From Micromonospora mirobrigensis (lineage in GTDB: Bacteria; Actinomycetota; Actinomycetes; Mycobacteriales; Micromonosporaceae), in contig NZ_FMCX01000010.1 of assembly GCF_900091555.1 (NCBI RefSeq), positions 62,001 to 126,000 of the forward strand: a stretch of 64,000 bases of DNA, read 5' to 3'. Shown here piece after piece: positions 7,937 to 17,354 of this stretch. The first letter of the stretch is position 1. Every line of letters begins with the position of its first letter. Under the pieces are notes generated by a model, which was not told where the DNA came from, ran no database searches, and saw only the letters and a program-made list of their open reading frames with translations. The position numbers and the translations under genes are program-made.

Positions 7937-10651
7937 CTATCGGGCGACGACGGCCGTGCAGGTCAGCGCGGGCACCGGGTTGGCGCCGCTCCAACTGCCC
8001 AGGAAGCCGAACGTGGTGCTGGCCCCGGCGCCCAGGGCGCCGTTCCAGCCGGCGTCGCGCACCACCACCTGGCCACCGGTCTGGGTGTACGTGCCGTTCC
8101 AGAGCTGGGTGAGCTTCTGGCCGTTGGCGTAGTTCCAGGTCACCGACCAGGAGCTGGCCGGCGAGCCGCCGTTGCGCACGGTCACCTCGCCCTGGAAGCC
8201 GCCGGCCCACGAGTTCGTCACCTGGTACGTCGCCGTGCAGCCACCGGCCGGCACCGGGGTGGTCGGCGTGCCGGTGGGCGAGGGCGAGGTCGTCGGCGAA
8301 GGTGAGGTCGTCGGCGAGGGCGAGGTGGTCGGAGACGTGGTCGGCGAGGGCGACGTGGTCGGGGACGGTGTGCCGCCGAGCGGGTCGGCCACCAGGATGC
8401 CCCGCCCGTTGGTGCCCAGGTAGACCCGGCCGTAGACCCGGGGGTCGCCGGTCAGCGCGTCGCCGGCGTTGCCGTACTGGTGCTGGTCGTCGTTGATCCG
8501 CACCCAGGTCGCCCCGGAGTCGTCGGACCGGTGGACGCCGGGCCGGCCGTCGACGGTGCCGATCACGAAGACCGTCGGGTGGGTCCGCCCCGGTGCGGCC
8601 TTGCCGAAGCCGACGTTGCCGGCGGCGCTCACGGCGGCCAGTTTGGTGAAGGTGGCGCCGCCGTCGGTGGAGCGCCACAGCCCGCCGGAGCCGGTCAGCC
8701 AGAGCTCGCCCTGCTGACCGGGTACGGCCTTGAACCGCCCTCCCGAGGGCAGGCCGGTGGCCGCCGACGCGGTGAAGCTCGCCCCGCCGTCGGTGCTGGC
8801 GTAGACCTTCCCGCCGCTGAAGCCGTAGAACCGCTTCGGGTTCACCCGGTCGGCGGCGATCTGCGCGTTCGCCGGGATGCCGGTGGCGGCGGTCCAGGAG
8901 GTGCCGAAGCCGGCGGAGATGAGGACCGCCGCGCCGGCGTCACCGGGGGCCCAGAGGAACCGGCTGCCGTCCGCCGCCGCGGCGACCGTGCCGCCGTTGC
9001 TGAGTCCGGCCGGCTCGGTGCCCTGGAACCAGGTGGTGCCGCCGTCGGTGGAGAAGGCGACGTGGCTGTCGCCGGGCCGGTCGGCGTCGGCGAAGCTGCC
9101 GGCGCGGACGATCACGTTCGGCTTCGTCTCGGCGTAGTCCAGGTCGTGCGGCCCCCAGCCGGGGTTGGTGTACGTCCAGCCGGGCACCTCGTCGAGGTCG
9201 TCGTGCCGGAAGCCGGCGATGTCACCGAGGGCGCTGAGCAGCGGCGCGCCGGAGGGCGGGCTGATCAGGTCGAGGACGGCGGTCTCCTCCAGCCCCTTGA
9301 CCATCGGCCGGATGGTGAACTGACCACCGGTGTCCCACCTGGTGAGGTCGGTGGTGCCGTAGACGGTGGCGCCGGTGCCGTACATCATCCGGTTGGAGTC
9401 GAACGGGTCGATCTCGATCGACTCGTTCATCCAGCCCAGCTTCGGCGAGGTGTCCGGCGGGGCGGGGTTGGCGTTGCCGAAGTTCAGCCAGGGCACCGAG
9501 GAGGCGTCCATCTTGTAGCGGAAGCTGCGGTTGGGATAGCCGGCCCAGTCCCAGATGCGGGTCCAGGTGGCGCCGCCGTCGGTGCTGCGCCAGAAGACCG
9601 CGTCCGGCCACCAGGAGACCTGGGTGCCCACCATGAGCGTGTTCGGGTGCTGCCGGTCGATGGTCAGGCCGGAGTAGCCGAAGGTGTCGTCGGTGCTGGT
9701 GGAGGGGACCGGGCTGATCCTGGTCCAGCCGCCGGTGGCCCGGTTGAACTTCCAGACGTCGCCCTTGCCGCCGTCGTACGGGCCGCCGGTGTCGCTGGTG
9801 GCGAGGTAGAGGTAGCCGCCGACCGGGTCCACCACCCCCTTGTGCGGGATGAACCCGGTGGGCGCGCCGGGCAGCGGCTGCCAGGTGACGCCCGCGTCGG
9901 TGGAGCGGTAGACCGGGTTGGCCTTGTCGGCGACGCCGGCGTAGATGGTCTTCGTGGCGGTGCCGGCCGTACCCGTGCTCCTGTCGAAGCTGACCCAGAC
10001 GACGCCCTGGTTGTCGGCGCCGGTGGACGGGTAGTTGCCGGCGTTGGGGAAGCTGGTCACCCTGGCCCAGGTGACGCCGGAGTCGGTGCTGCGCCACAGC
10101 CCGTTGCCGCTGGGGGCGCCGAGGTAGAGCACGCTGTTGCGGTTGGGGTCGACGACCAGCCGCTCGCCCATCCCCCGGCCCGGCATGTTGCCGCCCAGGT
10201 GGAACGGCAGTTCGCTGGCCTGCCAGGTGGCGCCCTTGTCGGCGGAGCGCAGGACCGCGCCGTTGTTCGGGTCCCAGCCGTTGGTGTACATGCCGGCCGC
10301 GACGTACACCCGGTTGGTCTGCACCGGGTCGGTGGCCAGGCTGACCACGCCGTTCCAGCCCCACCTGTCGCCGCCGACCCAGTCGAGCAGCGGGGTCCAC
10401 GACTGGCTGGCCTGCTCCCAGCGGTAGGCGCCGCCGATGTCGGTGCGGGCGTAGATCAGGTTCTTCTCGGTGGGGTTGAAGACGATGCCGGGGACGAAAC
10501 CGCCGCCGTCGATCCGGACGTTGCGCCAGGAGTACGGCTCGGCGGCCGCCGCGGCGGCCGGTGCGGTGGGGGCGGCGGTGAACTGGACGGCGACGACTGC
10601 CGCCGCCACGGCCAGCGCGGACGTGACCGCGCCGGCGAGACCTCTGCGCAT
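7937..10651 (-). CDS. secreted GH74 xyloglucanase with C-terminal CBM2
   Basis: About 904 residues. A signal peptide (RRGLAGAVTSALAVAAAVVA) is followed by two seven-bladed propellers full of Asp-box-like repeats (STDGGATWT, RSADKGATW). These are characteristic of GH74 endo-acting xyloglucan hydrolases. Likely catalytic aspartates are in ARTDIGGAYRW near the start of the mature protein and in ALGDIAGF at the second propeller. A Thr/Ser/Pro linker of repeated SPTT units joins a family 2 cellulose-binding module that begins CTATYQV and carries conserved tryptophans. The ATG at 10651 has GAGGAAG upstream. A CebR-like box in the promoter region suggests induction by cello-oligosaccharides. Confidence 0.93.
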   Translation of the reverse strand: MRRGLAGAVTSALAVAAAVVAVQFTAAPTAPAAAAAAEPYSWRNVRIDGGGFVPGIVFNPTEKNLIYARTDIGGAYRWEQASQSWTPLLDWVGGDRWGWNGVVSLATDPVQTNRVYVAAGMYTNGWDPNNGAVLRSADKGATWQASELPFHLGGNMPGRGMGERLVVDPNRNSVLYLGAPSGNGLWRSTDSGVTWARVTSFPNAGNYPSTGADNQGVVWVSFDRSTGTAGTATKTIYAGVADKANPVYRSTDAGVTWQPLPGAPTGFIPHKGVVDPVGGYLYLATSDTGGPYDGGKGDVWKFNRATGGWTRISPVPSTSTDDTFGYSGLTIDRQHPNTLMVGTQVSWWPDAVFWRSTDGGATWTRIWDWAGYPNRSFRYKMDASSVPWLNFGNANPAPPDTSPKLGWMNESIEIDPFDSNRMMYGTGATVYGTTDLTRWDTGGQFTIRPMVKGLEETAVLDLISPPSGAPLLSALGDIAGFRHDDLDEVPGWTYTNPGWGPHDLDYAETKPNVIVRAGSFADADRPGDSHVAFSTDGGTTWFQGTEPAGLSNGGTVAAAADGSRFLWAPGDAGAAVLISAGFGTSWTAATGIPANAQIAADRVNPKRFYGFSGGKVYASTDGGASFTASAATGLPSGGRFKAVPGQQGELWLTGSGGLWRSTDGGATFTKLAAVSAAGNVGFGKAAPGRTHPTVFVIGTVDGRPGVHRSDDSGATWVRINDDQHQYGNAGDALTGDPRVYGRVYLGTNGRGILVADPLGGTPSPTTSPSPTTSPTTSPSPTTSPSPTTSPSPTGTPTTPVPAGGCTATYQVTNSWAGGFQGEVTVRNGGSPASSWSVTWNYANGQKLTQLWNGTYTQTGGQVVVRDAGWNGALGAGASTTFGFLGSWSGANPVPALTCTAVVAR

Positions 10652-10810
10652 CTGCGCTTCCTCTCGGTTGAACCCGTGTGGTGGGGACGGGAGGCGACGA
10701 CGACCGTGCCCGGGTGGTGTCGTCGCGCGGGGAGCTGCCCAGGGCTCCCGGTCGGCGTGCTGGCTCCCGCAGCCGAGGGGCATTCACCCTAACCGTTCTC
10801 CGGCCCGTTA

Positions 10811-10824
10811 TGGAAGCGCTCCCA
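10811..10824. promoter_or_regulatory. CebR-like LacI-family operator
   Basis: TGGAAGCGCTCCCA differs at one position from the Streptomyces CebR box TGGGAGCGCTCCCA, which represses cellulase and cellobiose genes until cello-oligosaccharides appear. It lies 160 bases upstream of the xyloglucanase start and 87 bases before the divergent BON gene. Control of the glycoside hydrolase is the natural reading. Confidence 0.7.
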
Positions 10825-10910
10825 CCGAGCGGGTTCACCCGCTCCGGGCGAGGGCGGCTCACCCAGGGCGGCGGCACGATCGGCGCCGGACCGACCCGGA
10901 AGGAGCCACC

Positions 10911-11597
10911 ATGGCCACCTCGATCGTCACCCGCACCGACCAGGACATCCAGAACGACGTCCTCGACGAGCTGACCTGGGAGCCCCGGGTGTCCCCGCAC
11001 GAGATCGGGGTGACCGTGGCCGAGGGCGTCGTGACGCTCACCGGCTGGGTGGACAGCTACGCCAGGAAGTGGGCCGCCGAGCGGGCCGCGCATCGGGTGG
11101 CCCGGGTGCGGGCGGTCGCCAACGACCTCACCGTCCGGCTGCACCCGGCGGCCGAACGCACCGACGCCGACCTCGCCCTCGCCGTCGAACGCACCCTGGA
11201 GTGGGACGCCTTCGTGCCGGTCGAGCGGATCGAGGTGACCGTCGCCGCCGGCTGGGTCACCCTGCGCGGCGACGTGGACTGGGAGTACCAGCGCCGGGCC
11301 GCCGAACGGACCGTCGGCCGGCTGACCGGCGTACGCGGGGTGAGCAACGGCATCGCGGTGCGCCCCGCCGCCCGTGCCGACCGGACCGGCGCCGCCGAGC
11401 TGCCGGACCGGATCGTCGACGCGCTGCTGCGCAGCGGGGCCACCGAGGCCGACCGGGTGACCGTCCGGGTGCACGGCGACACCGCGGTGCTGGCCGGGCT
11501 GGTCCGCTCGGTGCCCGAGCGCGACGAGGTGGAGCGGATCGTCTGGTCCGCCCCCGGCATCCGCGAGGTGCACAACCACCTCGCCGTCGGCGACTGA
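10911..11597 (+). CDS. triple BON-domain protein
   Basis: A 228-residue protein with three successive BON modules. Each has the alpha-beta pattern ending in a G-x-V-T-L-x-G-W/D-V strand: VAEGVVTLTGWVDS, VAAGWVTLRGDVDW and VHGDTAVLAGLVRS. BON domains bind membrane phospholipids or related surfaces and occur in osmotic-stress proteins such as OsmY. No signal peptide is seen, so it is probably cytoplasmic. AAGGAG precedes the ATG at 10911. It heads a same-strand group with peroxiredoxin and DsbA-like genes, which fits a stress role. Confidence 0.85.
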   Translation: MATSIVTRTDQDIQNDVLDELTWEPRVSPHEIGVTVAEGVVTLTGWVDSYARKWAAERAAHRVARVRAVANDLTVRLHPAAERTDADLALAVERTLEWDAFVPVERIEVTVAAGWVTLRGDVDWEYQRRAAERTVGRLTGVRGVSNGIAVRPAARADRTGAAELPDRIVDALLRSGATEADRVTVRVHGDTAVLAGLVRSVPERDEVERIVWSAPGIREVHNHLAVGD

Positions 11598-11657
11598 GCC
11601 GAAACCACCCCGCCGGGGTGAGCCGCCCTCACCCGGCCGGGCGGCAGGGTGGGAGGC

Positions 11658-12155
11658 ATGACCGAACTACACGGCCTGATCCCCGCCGGGTCCGCCGCGC
11701 CGGACTTCACCCTGCCGGCCACCCCGGAGGGGCACCGGACGGGTCCCGGGCGGTACGCCGGCCGACCGGTGGTCCTCGCCTTCTATCCCGCCGACTGGAG
11801 CCCGGTCTGCTCCGACCAGATGTCGCTGTACCAGGCGGCGCTGCCGGAGTTCGAGCGGTACGACGCGGCGCTGCTCGGCGTCTCGGTCGACGGCATCTGG
11901 TCGCACCGGGCGTTCGCCCAGCAGCGGGGCATCACCTTCCCGCTGCTGGCCGACTTCGAGCCCAAGGGTGAGGTGTCCCGCCGGTACGGCGCGTACACCG
12001 GGCAGGGCGTGTCGGCCCGGGCGCTGGTGGTGCTCGACCCGGCCGGCACGGTGGCCTGGAGCCAACTGTCACCCGACGACGTCAACCCGGGCGCGGACGG
12101 GATCCTCGACGCGCTGGAGCGGCTCGGCGCCGATCGGCGGGTGACGGCCCGATGA
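11658..12155 (+). CDS. peroxiredoxin (AhpC/TSA, Bcp-like)
   Basis: A 165-residue thioredoxin-fold peroxidase. The peroxidatic site is FYPADWSPVCSDQ with its cysteine near residue 50. It has W-S-P in place of the usual T-x-x, still with the P-x-x-x-(T/S)-x-x-C spacing. No obvious resolving cysteine follows, so it may be a 1-Cys enzyme using an external thiol. Its stop overlaps the start of the DsbA-like gene (ATGA), which suggests coupled translation of a redox pair. An in-frame GTG at 11649 is possible, but the ATG gives the usual family N-terminus. Confidence 0.9.
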   Translation: MTELHGLIPAGSAAPDFTLPATPEGHRTGPGRYAGRPVVLAFYPADWSPVCSDQMSLYQAALPEFERYDAALLGVSVDGIWSHRAFAQQRGITFPLLADFEPKGEVSRRYGAYTGQGVSARALVVLDPAGTVAWSQLSPDDVNPGADGILDALERLGADRRVTAR

Positions 12156-12700
12156 CCACGCCGTTGCAGATGACCGCGAAGCTGCGTACCCCGGTCGGCG
12201 GGCGGGACCACGTGCGCGGTCCCGTCGACGCGCCGGTCACCCTCGTGCAGTACGGCGACTTCCAGTGCCGGTTCTGCGGGGCCGCGTACCCGAACCTCGT
12301 GGAGCTGGGCCGCCAGCGCGCGGACGTGGTGCGGTTGGTCTACCGGCACTTCCCGATCGCCAACGTCCACCCGTACGCGGAGAGCGCCGCCGAGATGGCC
12401 GAGGCGGCCGCCCGCCGGGACCGGTTCTGGGAGATGCACGACTGGCTCTACGAGCACCAGGACCAGTTGGACCCGGTGCACCTGTCGCTGGGCGTGGCGC
12501 AGCTCGGCCTGCCCGCCGACGAGCTCGCCGCCGAGGTGGGCCGGCAGGAGTACGGCGACCGGGTGCGCCAGGACTTCGTCAGCGGGATCCGCAGCGGGGT
12601 GAACGGCACGCCGACGCTCTTCGTCGACGACGTCCGCCACGACGGCGGGTACGACCTGGCCGAGCTGCTCGCCGTGGTCGACGCCGCCGCGAACGCCTGA
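12152..12700 (+). CDS. DsbA-like thioredoxin-fold oxidoreductase
   Basis: A 182-residue protein with the redox motif CRFC in YGDFQCRFCGAAYP and a cis-proline loop GVNGTPTLFVDD, the layout of the DsbA/thioredoxin_4 family. The central helical insertion (residues about 75-135) is typical. There is no signal peptide, so a cytoplasmic thiol-disulfide or glutathione-S-transferase-like role is likelier than periplasmic folding. It overlaps the peroxiredoxin by four bases, so it could be the reductant partner; this is inference from context. Confidence 0.88.
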   Translation: MTTPLQMTAKLRTPVGGRDHVRGPVDAPVTLVQYGDFQCRFCGAAYPNLVELGRQRADVVRLVYRHFPIANVHPYAESAAEMAEAAARRDRFWEMHDWLYEHQDQLDPVHLSLGVAQLGLPADELAAEVGRQEYGDRVRQDFVSGIRSGVNGTPTLFVDDVRHDGGYDLAELLAVVDAAANA

Positions 12701-12720
12701 GCGCCGCCGCCGGGCCCGGA

Positions 12721-15453
12721 TCAGATCAGCCGCAGCTCACGGGCCCGGCGGACCGCGTCCCGACGACGGGTGGCGGAGAGCTTCCGATAGATGTTGCGCA
12801 CGTGGGTCTTCACCGTGTTGACCGACAGCGACAACTCGGCGGCGATCTCCACGTTGGACAGGATGCTCTGCAGGTAGCGCAGGATGGTCAGCTCCCGCTC
12901 GGTGAGCGGCTCGTCCAGCACCGGCCCGCCGGCACCGGCGGATCGTTCACCGACGGACCGGTCAGGGACGTCTCCGCTGTGCTCGTCGGCGCTGCGGACC
13001 AGGTCGCTCACCGTCGACCAGTGCGCCGTGCCGGTGTCCAGGTGGGCGGCGAGCAGGTCGCGCACCTCCTCGTCGGCGCGGGTGAAGAGCCGGCGGAACC
13101 CCTCCGGTCCGGCCAGCGCGAGCACCCGCTCCAGGATCCCGCCGGCCCGCCGGCCGTCGCCGCCCCGGTGGGCCAGCACCGCCTCCAGCAGCCCGGCGTC
13201 CAGGCGTACCGGCAGCGGCCAGTCACCGGCCGGTGGGGCGTCCCAGGCCGGCAGCACGTACCCGGCCGCCCGCGGGTCCCCGGCGCGCAGCTCCGCGCGG
13301 GCCAGCGCCACGCCGAGCGCCGGGTCCGGCGGGTCGGTGCCACGGTCGGCGAGCAGGGCGCGGGCGCCGGCCGGGTCGCCCCGGGCGCTGTCCAGGTCCG
13401 CCTCGGCGGCGAGCAGCCAGTGCCCCAGCTGCCCGGCCGCCGGCCGGTCACCGAGCCGGTCCCGGGCGGCCACCAGCAGCCGGTGCGCGGCGGCCGGGTC
13501 ACCGGCGTCGCGGCGCAGCCGGGCCCGGCAGAGCGCGGCCAGCGCAGCGACGGTCGGTCCGCCCTCCGCCGGGCCGACCACGGCGAGCCGCGCGGCGGCC
13601 TCCTCCGGCTCGTCCCGGTGCACGGCCACCAGGGCCAGCGCCAGGTGGGCGTGGGCGCAGTCGGCGCGGCAGGACCAGCCCCGGCAGGGCGGCATGGCCA
13701 GCGCCTCCCGCGCGGTCCGCTCGGCCGCGCGCAGCTCACCCCGGACGGCGGCCAGCAGCGCCTGCCGGCTGGCGCAGACCAGCTCGGTGCGCTGCCGCCC
13801 GGCGGTCCGGGCCGCCGCCAGCGCGTCGTCGAAGGCCGCTGCCGCGGCCGGCAGGTCCCCCTCGTCCAGCGCGACCAGGCCGAGCGCGGTACGGGCCACC
13901 GCGCGGACGTCGGCGTCCTCGGCCGCCCCGGCCCGCGGGTCGTCGACCGGTCCCGGCTCGATCCGGGTGGCGAGCAGCCGGTCGGCCGCCCGGCGTACCT
14001 CCGCCGGGTCGCCGGCCGACCGGACCAGGGTGAGCTCCAGCGCGGTGGCGAGTCGGCGGAACCGGTCCCGGCGGGGCGCGGCCAGCGTCGCCGCCGCGGC
14101 CACCGCGTCGCGCAACCGGTCCGCGGCGGTCGTCGGGTCGCCCGCGTACGCCCGCTCGGCCGCCGCGGCCAACGCCAGTTCCGGGTCCCGGCGCACCGCC
14201 TCGGCCGGCGGGGCGGCGGGCGGCGACCCGGCGGCGTCCTCCCGGTCGTACGGGACCAGGTCCGGCCAGCGGGCGATGAACAGCTCGGTGGCGTCGTTCC
14301 ACCGACCGGCGGCCAGCAGGTGCCGCAGCGCCTGCGCCGGCCGGCCGTTCCCGGCGTACCAACCCGCGGCCCGCCCGTGCAGGTCACGCAGCTCGTCGGC
14401 GTCCAGCCGGCCCAGCTCGGCGCGGAACAGGTCGGCCAGCAGCGGGTGGCAGCGGTACCAGGGCGGGTTGCTGTCGTCGCGGTGCAGAAAACCGCCGTCG
14501 CGGGCCAGGCCGGCCAGCACGGTGGCGGAGTCACCCCGGCCGGTGAGCGCGTCGGCCAGGTCCGCGCAGACCGCGTCGGCCACGGCGGTACGCGCCAGCA
14601 GCTCCCGGTCCCCGTCGACCCACCCGGCCAGCACCTCCTGGCGCAGGTAGCCGGCCACCTCCGGCTGGTCCCCGCCGAACCGCTCCACCCAGCCGCCCGG
14701 GTCCGGCCGGTCGCGCAGCGCCAGCGCGGCCAGCCGCAGCCCGGCCGGCCACCCGCCGGTACGCTCCCGCAGCCGGCGTACCGAGGCGGCGGGCACCGCC
14801 ACCCCGTGCGCGGTCAGCAGGTCGGCCACCTCGTCGTCGGTGAAGGCCAGCGCGGCCGGCCCGAGCTCGGTCAGCTCACCGGCGAGCCGGAACCGGTGCA
14901 GGGGCAGCGGCAGGTCGCTGCGCGCCCCGACCACCAGGCGCAGCCGCTGCTCGGCGTGGCGGAGCAGGAACTCCAGCCCGGTCAGCGCCGCCGGGTCGGT
15001 GATCCGGTGCAGGTCGTCCAGGACCAGCAGCACCGGTCGCTCCCGGGCGGCCAGCGCGGCGGCGAGCAGTTCCAGCTGGTCGGGGCGGGGTGGCCGGTCC
15101 GGGACCGGGGCGTCCTGGTCCCCCGCGTCGGACACCGCGCCCCGCAGCGCCGCCGCCAGGTATGCCCAGAACCGCTCCCCGGTGTCCCCCACCTCCACCG
15201 ACACCCAGGCCGGCGCCCGGTCCTCGGCGGCGGCCCGGGCCCACGAGGCGAGCAGGGTGGTCTTGCCCCAGCCGGCCGGGCCGGTCACCACCGTCACCGG
15301 CCCGGCCGTCCCGGCGTCGAGGCCGGCCAGCAGGCGGGGTCGGAGCAGCACCGGTTCGGGCGGCGCCGCCGGCGCCAACCGGGAGGCCAGCAGGGGTGGC
15401 GCGGCCCGCACCGGCTCCCGCGCCACCCCGACCCGGCTCCGTTCCACCGGCAT
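12721..15453 (-). CDS. large LuxR-family (LAL/MalT-type) transcriptional regulator
   Basis: 910 residues. An N-terminal STAND-type ATPase has Walker A GPAGWGKTT near residue 58 and VLLVLDDLHRI as Walker B. A long TPR-like helical region with many Ala/Arg repeats follows, and a C-terminal LuxR helix-turn-helix begins LTERELTILRYL and contains SVNTVKTHVRNIYRKLS. This is the MalT/LAL plan, in which inducer and ATP drive oligomerisation and transcription activation. The ATG at 15453 follows GGGGAGG. It converges on the redox pair and diverges from the small SRPBCC-like/dehydrogenase operon, which it may control. The inducer is unknown. Confidence 0.93.
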   Translation of the reverse strand: MPVERSRVGVAREPVRAAPPLLASRLAPAAPPEPVLLRPRLLAGLDAGTAGPVTVVTGPAGWGKTTLLASWARAAAEDRAPAWVSVEVGDTGERFWAYLAAALRGAVSDAGDQDAPVPDRPPRPDQLELLAAALAARERPVLLVLDDLHRITDPAALTGLEFLLRHAEQRLRLVVGARSDLPLPLHRFRLAGELTELGPAALAFTDDEVADLLTAHGVAVPAASVRRLRERTGGWPAGLRLAALALRDRPDPGGWVERFGGDQPEVAGYLRQEVLAGWVDGDRELLARTAVADAVCADLADALTGRGDSATVLAGLARDGGFLHRDDSNPPWYRCHPLLADLFRAELGRLDADELRDLHGRAAGWYAGNGRPAQALRHLLAAGRWNDATELFIARWPDLVPYDREDAAGSPPAAPPAEAVRRDPELALAAAAERAYAGDPTTAADRLRDAVAAAATLAAPRRDRFRRLATALELTLVRSAGDPAEVRRAADRLLATRIEPGPVDDPRAGAAEDADVRAVARTALGLVALDEGDLPAAAAAFDDALAAARTAGRQRTELVCASRQALLAAVRGELRAAERTAREALAMPPCRGWSCRADCAHAHLALALVAVHRDEPEEAAARLAVVGPAEGGPTVAALAALCRARLRRDAGDPAAAHRLLVAARDRLGDRPAAGQLGHWLLAAEADLDSARGDPAGARALLADRGTDPPDPALGVALARAELRAGDPRAAGYVLPAWDAPPAGDWPLPVRLDAGLLEAVLAHRGGDGRRAGGILERVLALAGPEGFRRLFTRADEEVRDLLAAHLDTGTAHWSTVSDLVRSADEHSGDVPDRSVGERSAGAGGPVLDEPLTERELTILRYLQSILSNVEIAAELSLSVNTVKTHVRNIYRKLSATRRRDAVRRARELRLI

Positions 15454-15652
15454 CCGGCCTCCCCACCCGACGCTGCGCCCCCCGGTCCCCGTGCGGCGAG
15501 CGGTTACCCGGCCCGGCCCGGTTCACCCCTTCGGGGGGAGCCCGCTTCACCCGGGCCCGGCCGAGGATGGGGACGTACGCGGGCGACGGCCGCGCGTGAC
15601 CGGCCGCCCGCGGTGTCTCCGGGACCGCCCCGGACGACGCGCGGAGGGACAG

Positions 15653-16093
15653 GTGGTACGCATGGGACGGCTGGCCCACGGCGGGACGGTGCTCGCCACC
15701 GCGGCCGCCGGCGCGGTCCGGGCGTTGGTCGTACCCCGGCGGCGGCGGCCCACCACCGGGCCGGACCGGCGGCCGGCGCGCTGGCAGGTGGTGACCGTGG
15801 ACCGCCCACCCGAGCAGGTGCTGCCCGGCGGCCGGTGGCCGGAGCCGCTGCGCCCGCTGGACGGCGCGGTGGAGCTGTACCTGCGTCCGGCGCCCGGCGG
15901 GCGCGGCACCGAGCTGTCGGCCCGACCGCTCGGTGGCCGGCCGGAGCTGCCCGGGATGGCCGCCCACCTGGTCGGCGACGACCCCGGCCTGCTGATCCGG
16001 GAGACGCTGCGCCGGGCGAAGCAGTACGTGGAGACCGGCGAGGTGCTGCGCGCCGACCGGTCCCGGCTGGACCGCCCGGTGGTGCGCCGGTGA
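15653..16093 (+). CDS. small unknown protein with SRPBCC-like core
   Basis: About 146 residues. The segment WQVVTVDRPPEQVLPGG followed by LDGAVELYLRPAPGGRGTELSARP resembles the first and middle strands of cyclase/dehydrase-type SRPBCC proteins, but the N-terminal part is basic and unusual. Function is not assignable. The GTG at 15653 has GGAGGG close upstream; an ATG at 15662 is an alternative. Its stop overlaps the alcohol dehydrogenase start (GTGA), so the two form an operon. Confidence 0.65.
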   Translation: MVRMGRLAHGGTVLATAAAGAVRALVVPRRRRPTTGPDRRPARWQVVTVDRPPEQVLPGGRWPEPLRPLDGAVELYLRPAPGGRGTELSARPLGGRPELPGMAAHLVGDDPGLLIRETLRRAKQYVETGEVLRADRSRLDRPVVRR

Positions 16094-17253
16094 GGGCGCT
16101 GTGCTGGGAGGGCGCCGGGGCGCTGGCGGTACGCGAGGTGCCCGACCCGGAGCTGCGCAACGCGGCCGACATGATCGTCCGGGTGCGGCGCAGCGCCACC
16201 TGCGGCGCGGACCTGCCCCTGCTGGCCGGCCGGACCCCGTTCCTCGCCGCCGGTGACGTGCTCGGGCACGAGTTCCTCGGCGAGGTGGTCGAGGTCGGCC
16301 CGGAGGTACGCGAGCACCGCCCCGGCGACCGGGTGGTGGTCTGCGCGGCGGTCTCCTGCGGCTCCTGCTGGTACTGCCGGCAGGGCCTCTACGCCAGCTG
16401 CGACAACGGCAGCACCATGCCGGCCCGGGCGGAGGCGGCGTGGGGACAGCCCACCGGCGGCTGCTACGGCCATCCGAGCGCCCTGGGCGGCTTCGCCGGC
16501 AGCCACGCCGAGTACGCCCGGGTGCCGTACGCCGACGTGGGCGCGTTCACCGTGCCCGAGCCGCTGGACGACCACCGGGCGGTCTTCGCCTCCGACGCGG
16601 CGCCCACCGGCTGGATGGGCGCCGAGCTGGGCGGGGTACGCCCCGGCGACGTGGTGGCCGTCTGGGGCGCCGGAGCGGTCGGCCAGTTGACCGCCCAGGC
16701 GGCCCGGCTGCGTGGCGCGGCCCGGGTGATCGTGATCGACCGGCACCCGGAGCGGCTGCTGATGGCCGAGCTGCACGCCGGCGCGGAGACGCTGCACTTC
16801 GAGCGCACCGACGTCCCCGCCGAGCTACGCGAGCGCAGCGGCGGCCGGGGCCCGGACGTCTGCGTGGAGGCGGTCGGCACCGAGCCCGACGGCGCGGCGA
16901 CCCGCTCGCTGGCCGACCGGCTGGGCGACGTGGGCCGGGCGGAACGACCGCTGGCCGTCCGGGAGGCGGTGCACTCCTGCCGCAAGGGCGGCACGGTGGT
17001 GGTGCTCGGCACCTTCTCCGGGTTCGTCGACACCTTCCCGCTGGGCTCGGTGATGCAGAAAGGGTTGACCCTGCACGGCGCCCGGCAGCACGGGCAGCGC
17101 TACATCCCGATGCTGCTGCGGCTGATGGCCCGCGACCAGTTGACCACGGAACACCTGGCCACCCACCGGCTGCCGCTGGAGCAGGGTCCGGCCGGGTACG
17201 AGCTGTTCCGGGACCGGGCCGACGGCTGTGTCCGTACGGTGTTCGCGCCGTGA
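16090..17253 (+). CDS. zinc-dependent alcohol dehydrogenase (MDR family)
   Basis: 387 residues of the medium-chain dehydrogenase family. The catalytic zinc site includes CGAD near residue 38 and GHE in LGHEFLGEVV. The four structural-zinc cysteines lie in CGSCWYCRQGLYASC. The Rossmann nucleotide site is WGAGAVGQ with the acidic end of strand 2 in VIVIDRHPERL, which favours NAD. A long insertion before the nucleotide domain places it near glutathione-independent formaldehyde dehydrogenase-like or threonine dehydrogenase-like members. Substrate is unknown. It is translationally coupled to the preceding small gene, and a strong terminator follows. Confidence 0.9.
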   Translation: MRALCWEGAGALAVREVPDPELRNAADMIVRVRRSATCGADLPLLAGRTPFLAAGDVLGHEFLGEVVEVGPEVREHRPGDRVVVCAAVSCGSCWYCRQGLYASCDNGSTMPARAEAAWGQPTGGCYGHPSALGGFAGSHAEYARVPYADVGAFTVPEPLDDHRAVFASDAAPTGWMGAELGGVRPGDVVAVWGAGAVGQLTAQAARLRGAARVIVIDRHPERLLMAELHAGAETLHFERTDVPAELRERSGGRGPDVCVEAVGTEPDGAATRSLADRLGDVGRAERPLAVREAVHSCRKGGTVVVLGTFSGFVDTFPLGSVMQKGLTLHGARQHGQRYIPMLLRLMARDQLTTEHLATHRLPLEQGPAGYELFRDRADGCVRTVFAP

Positions 17254-17295
17254 GCCGGGGTTGACACGACTGACGGCCGAGGTGGGACGGGCGTG

Positions 17296-17338
17296 CGGCG
17301 GTGCCGCTGCGGTCGGGTCGATCGCAGCGGCACCGCCG
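17296..17338. terminator. strong bidirectional hairpin
   Basis: CGGCGGTGCCGCTGCG and its exact complement form a perfect 16-base stem around an 11-base loop. It lies between the 3' ends of the dehydrogenase (plus) and the FG-GAP protein gene (minus), so it can serve both. Confidence 0.85.
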
Positions 17339-17354
17339 GGTTGTCAGCGGGTTG

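Noticed and set aside
8265..8375. Short tandem repeats that might suggest a CRISPR or minisatellite
   Set aside because: They encode the SPTT linker of the xyloglucanase; period and codons fit a Thr/Ser/Pro linker, with no spacers.
8480..10792. Long plus-strand frame across the xyloglucanase gene
   Set aside because: Composition is Gly/Val/Arg-rich without motifs; the minus-strand GH74 reading explains the sequence.
12265..16089. Upstream extension of the alcohol dehydrogenase frame by over 1200 codons
   Set aside because: The extension crosses the LuxR regulator in antisense and lacks domains; the GTG at 16090 overlapping the previous stop is the natural start.
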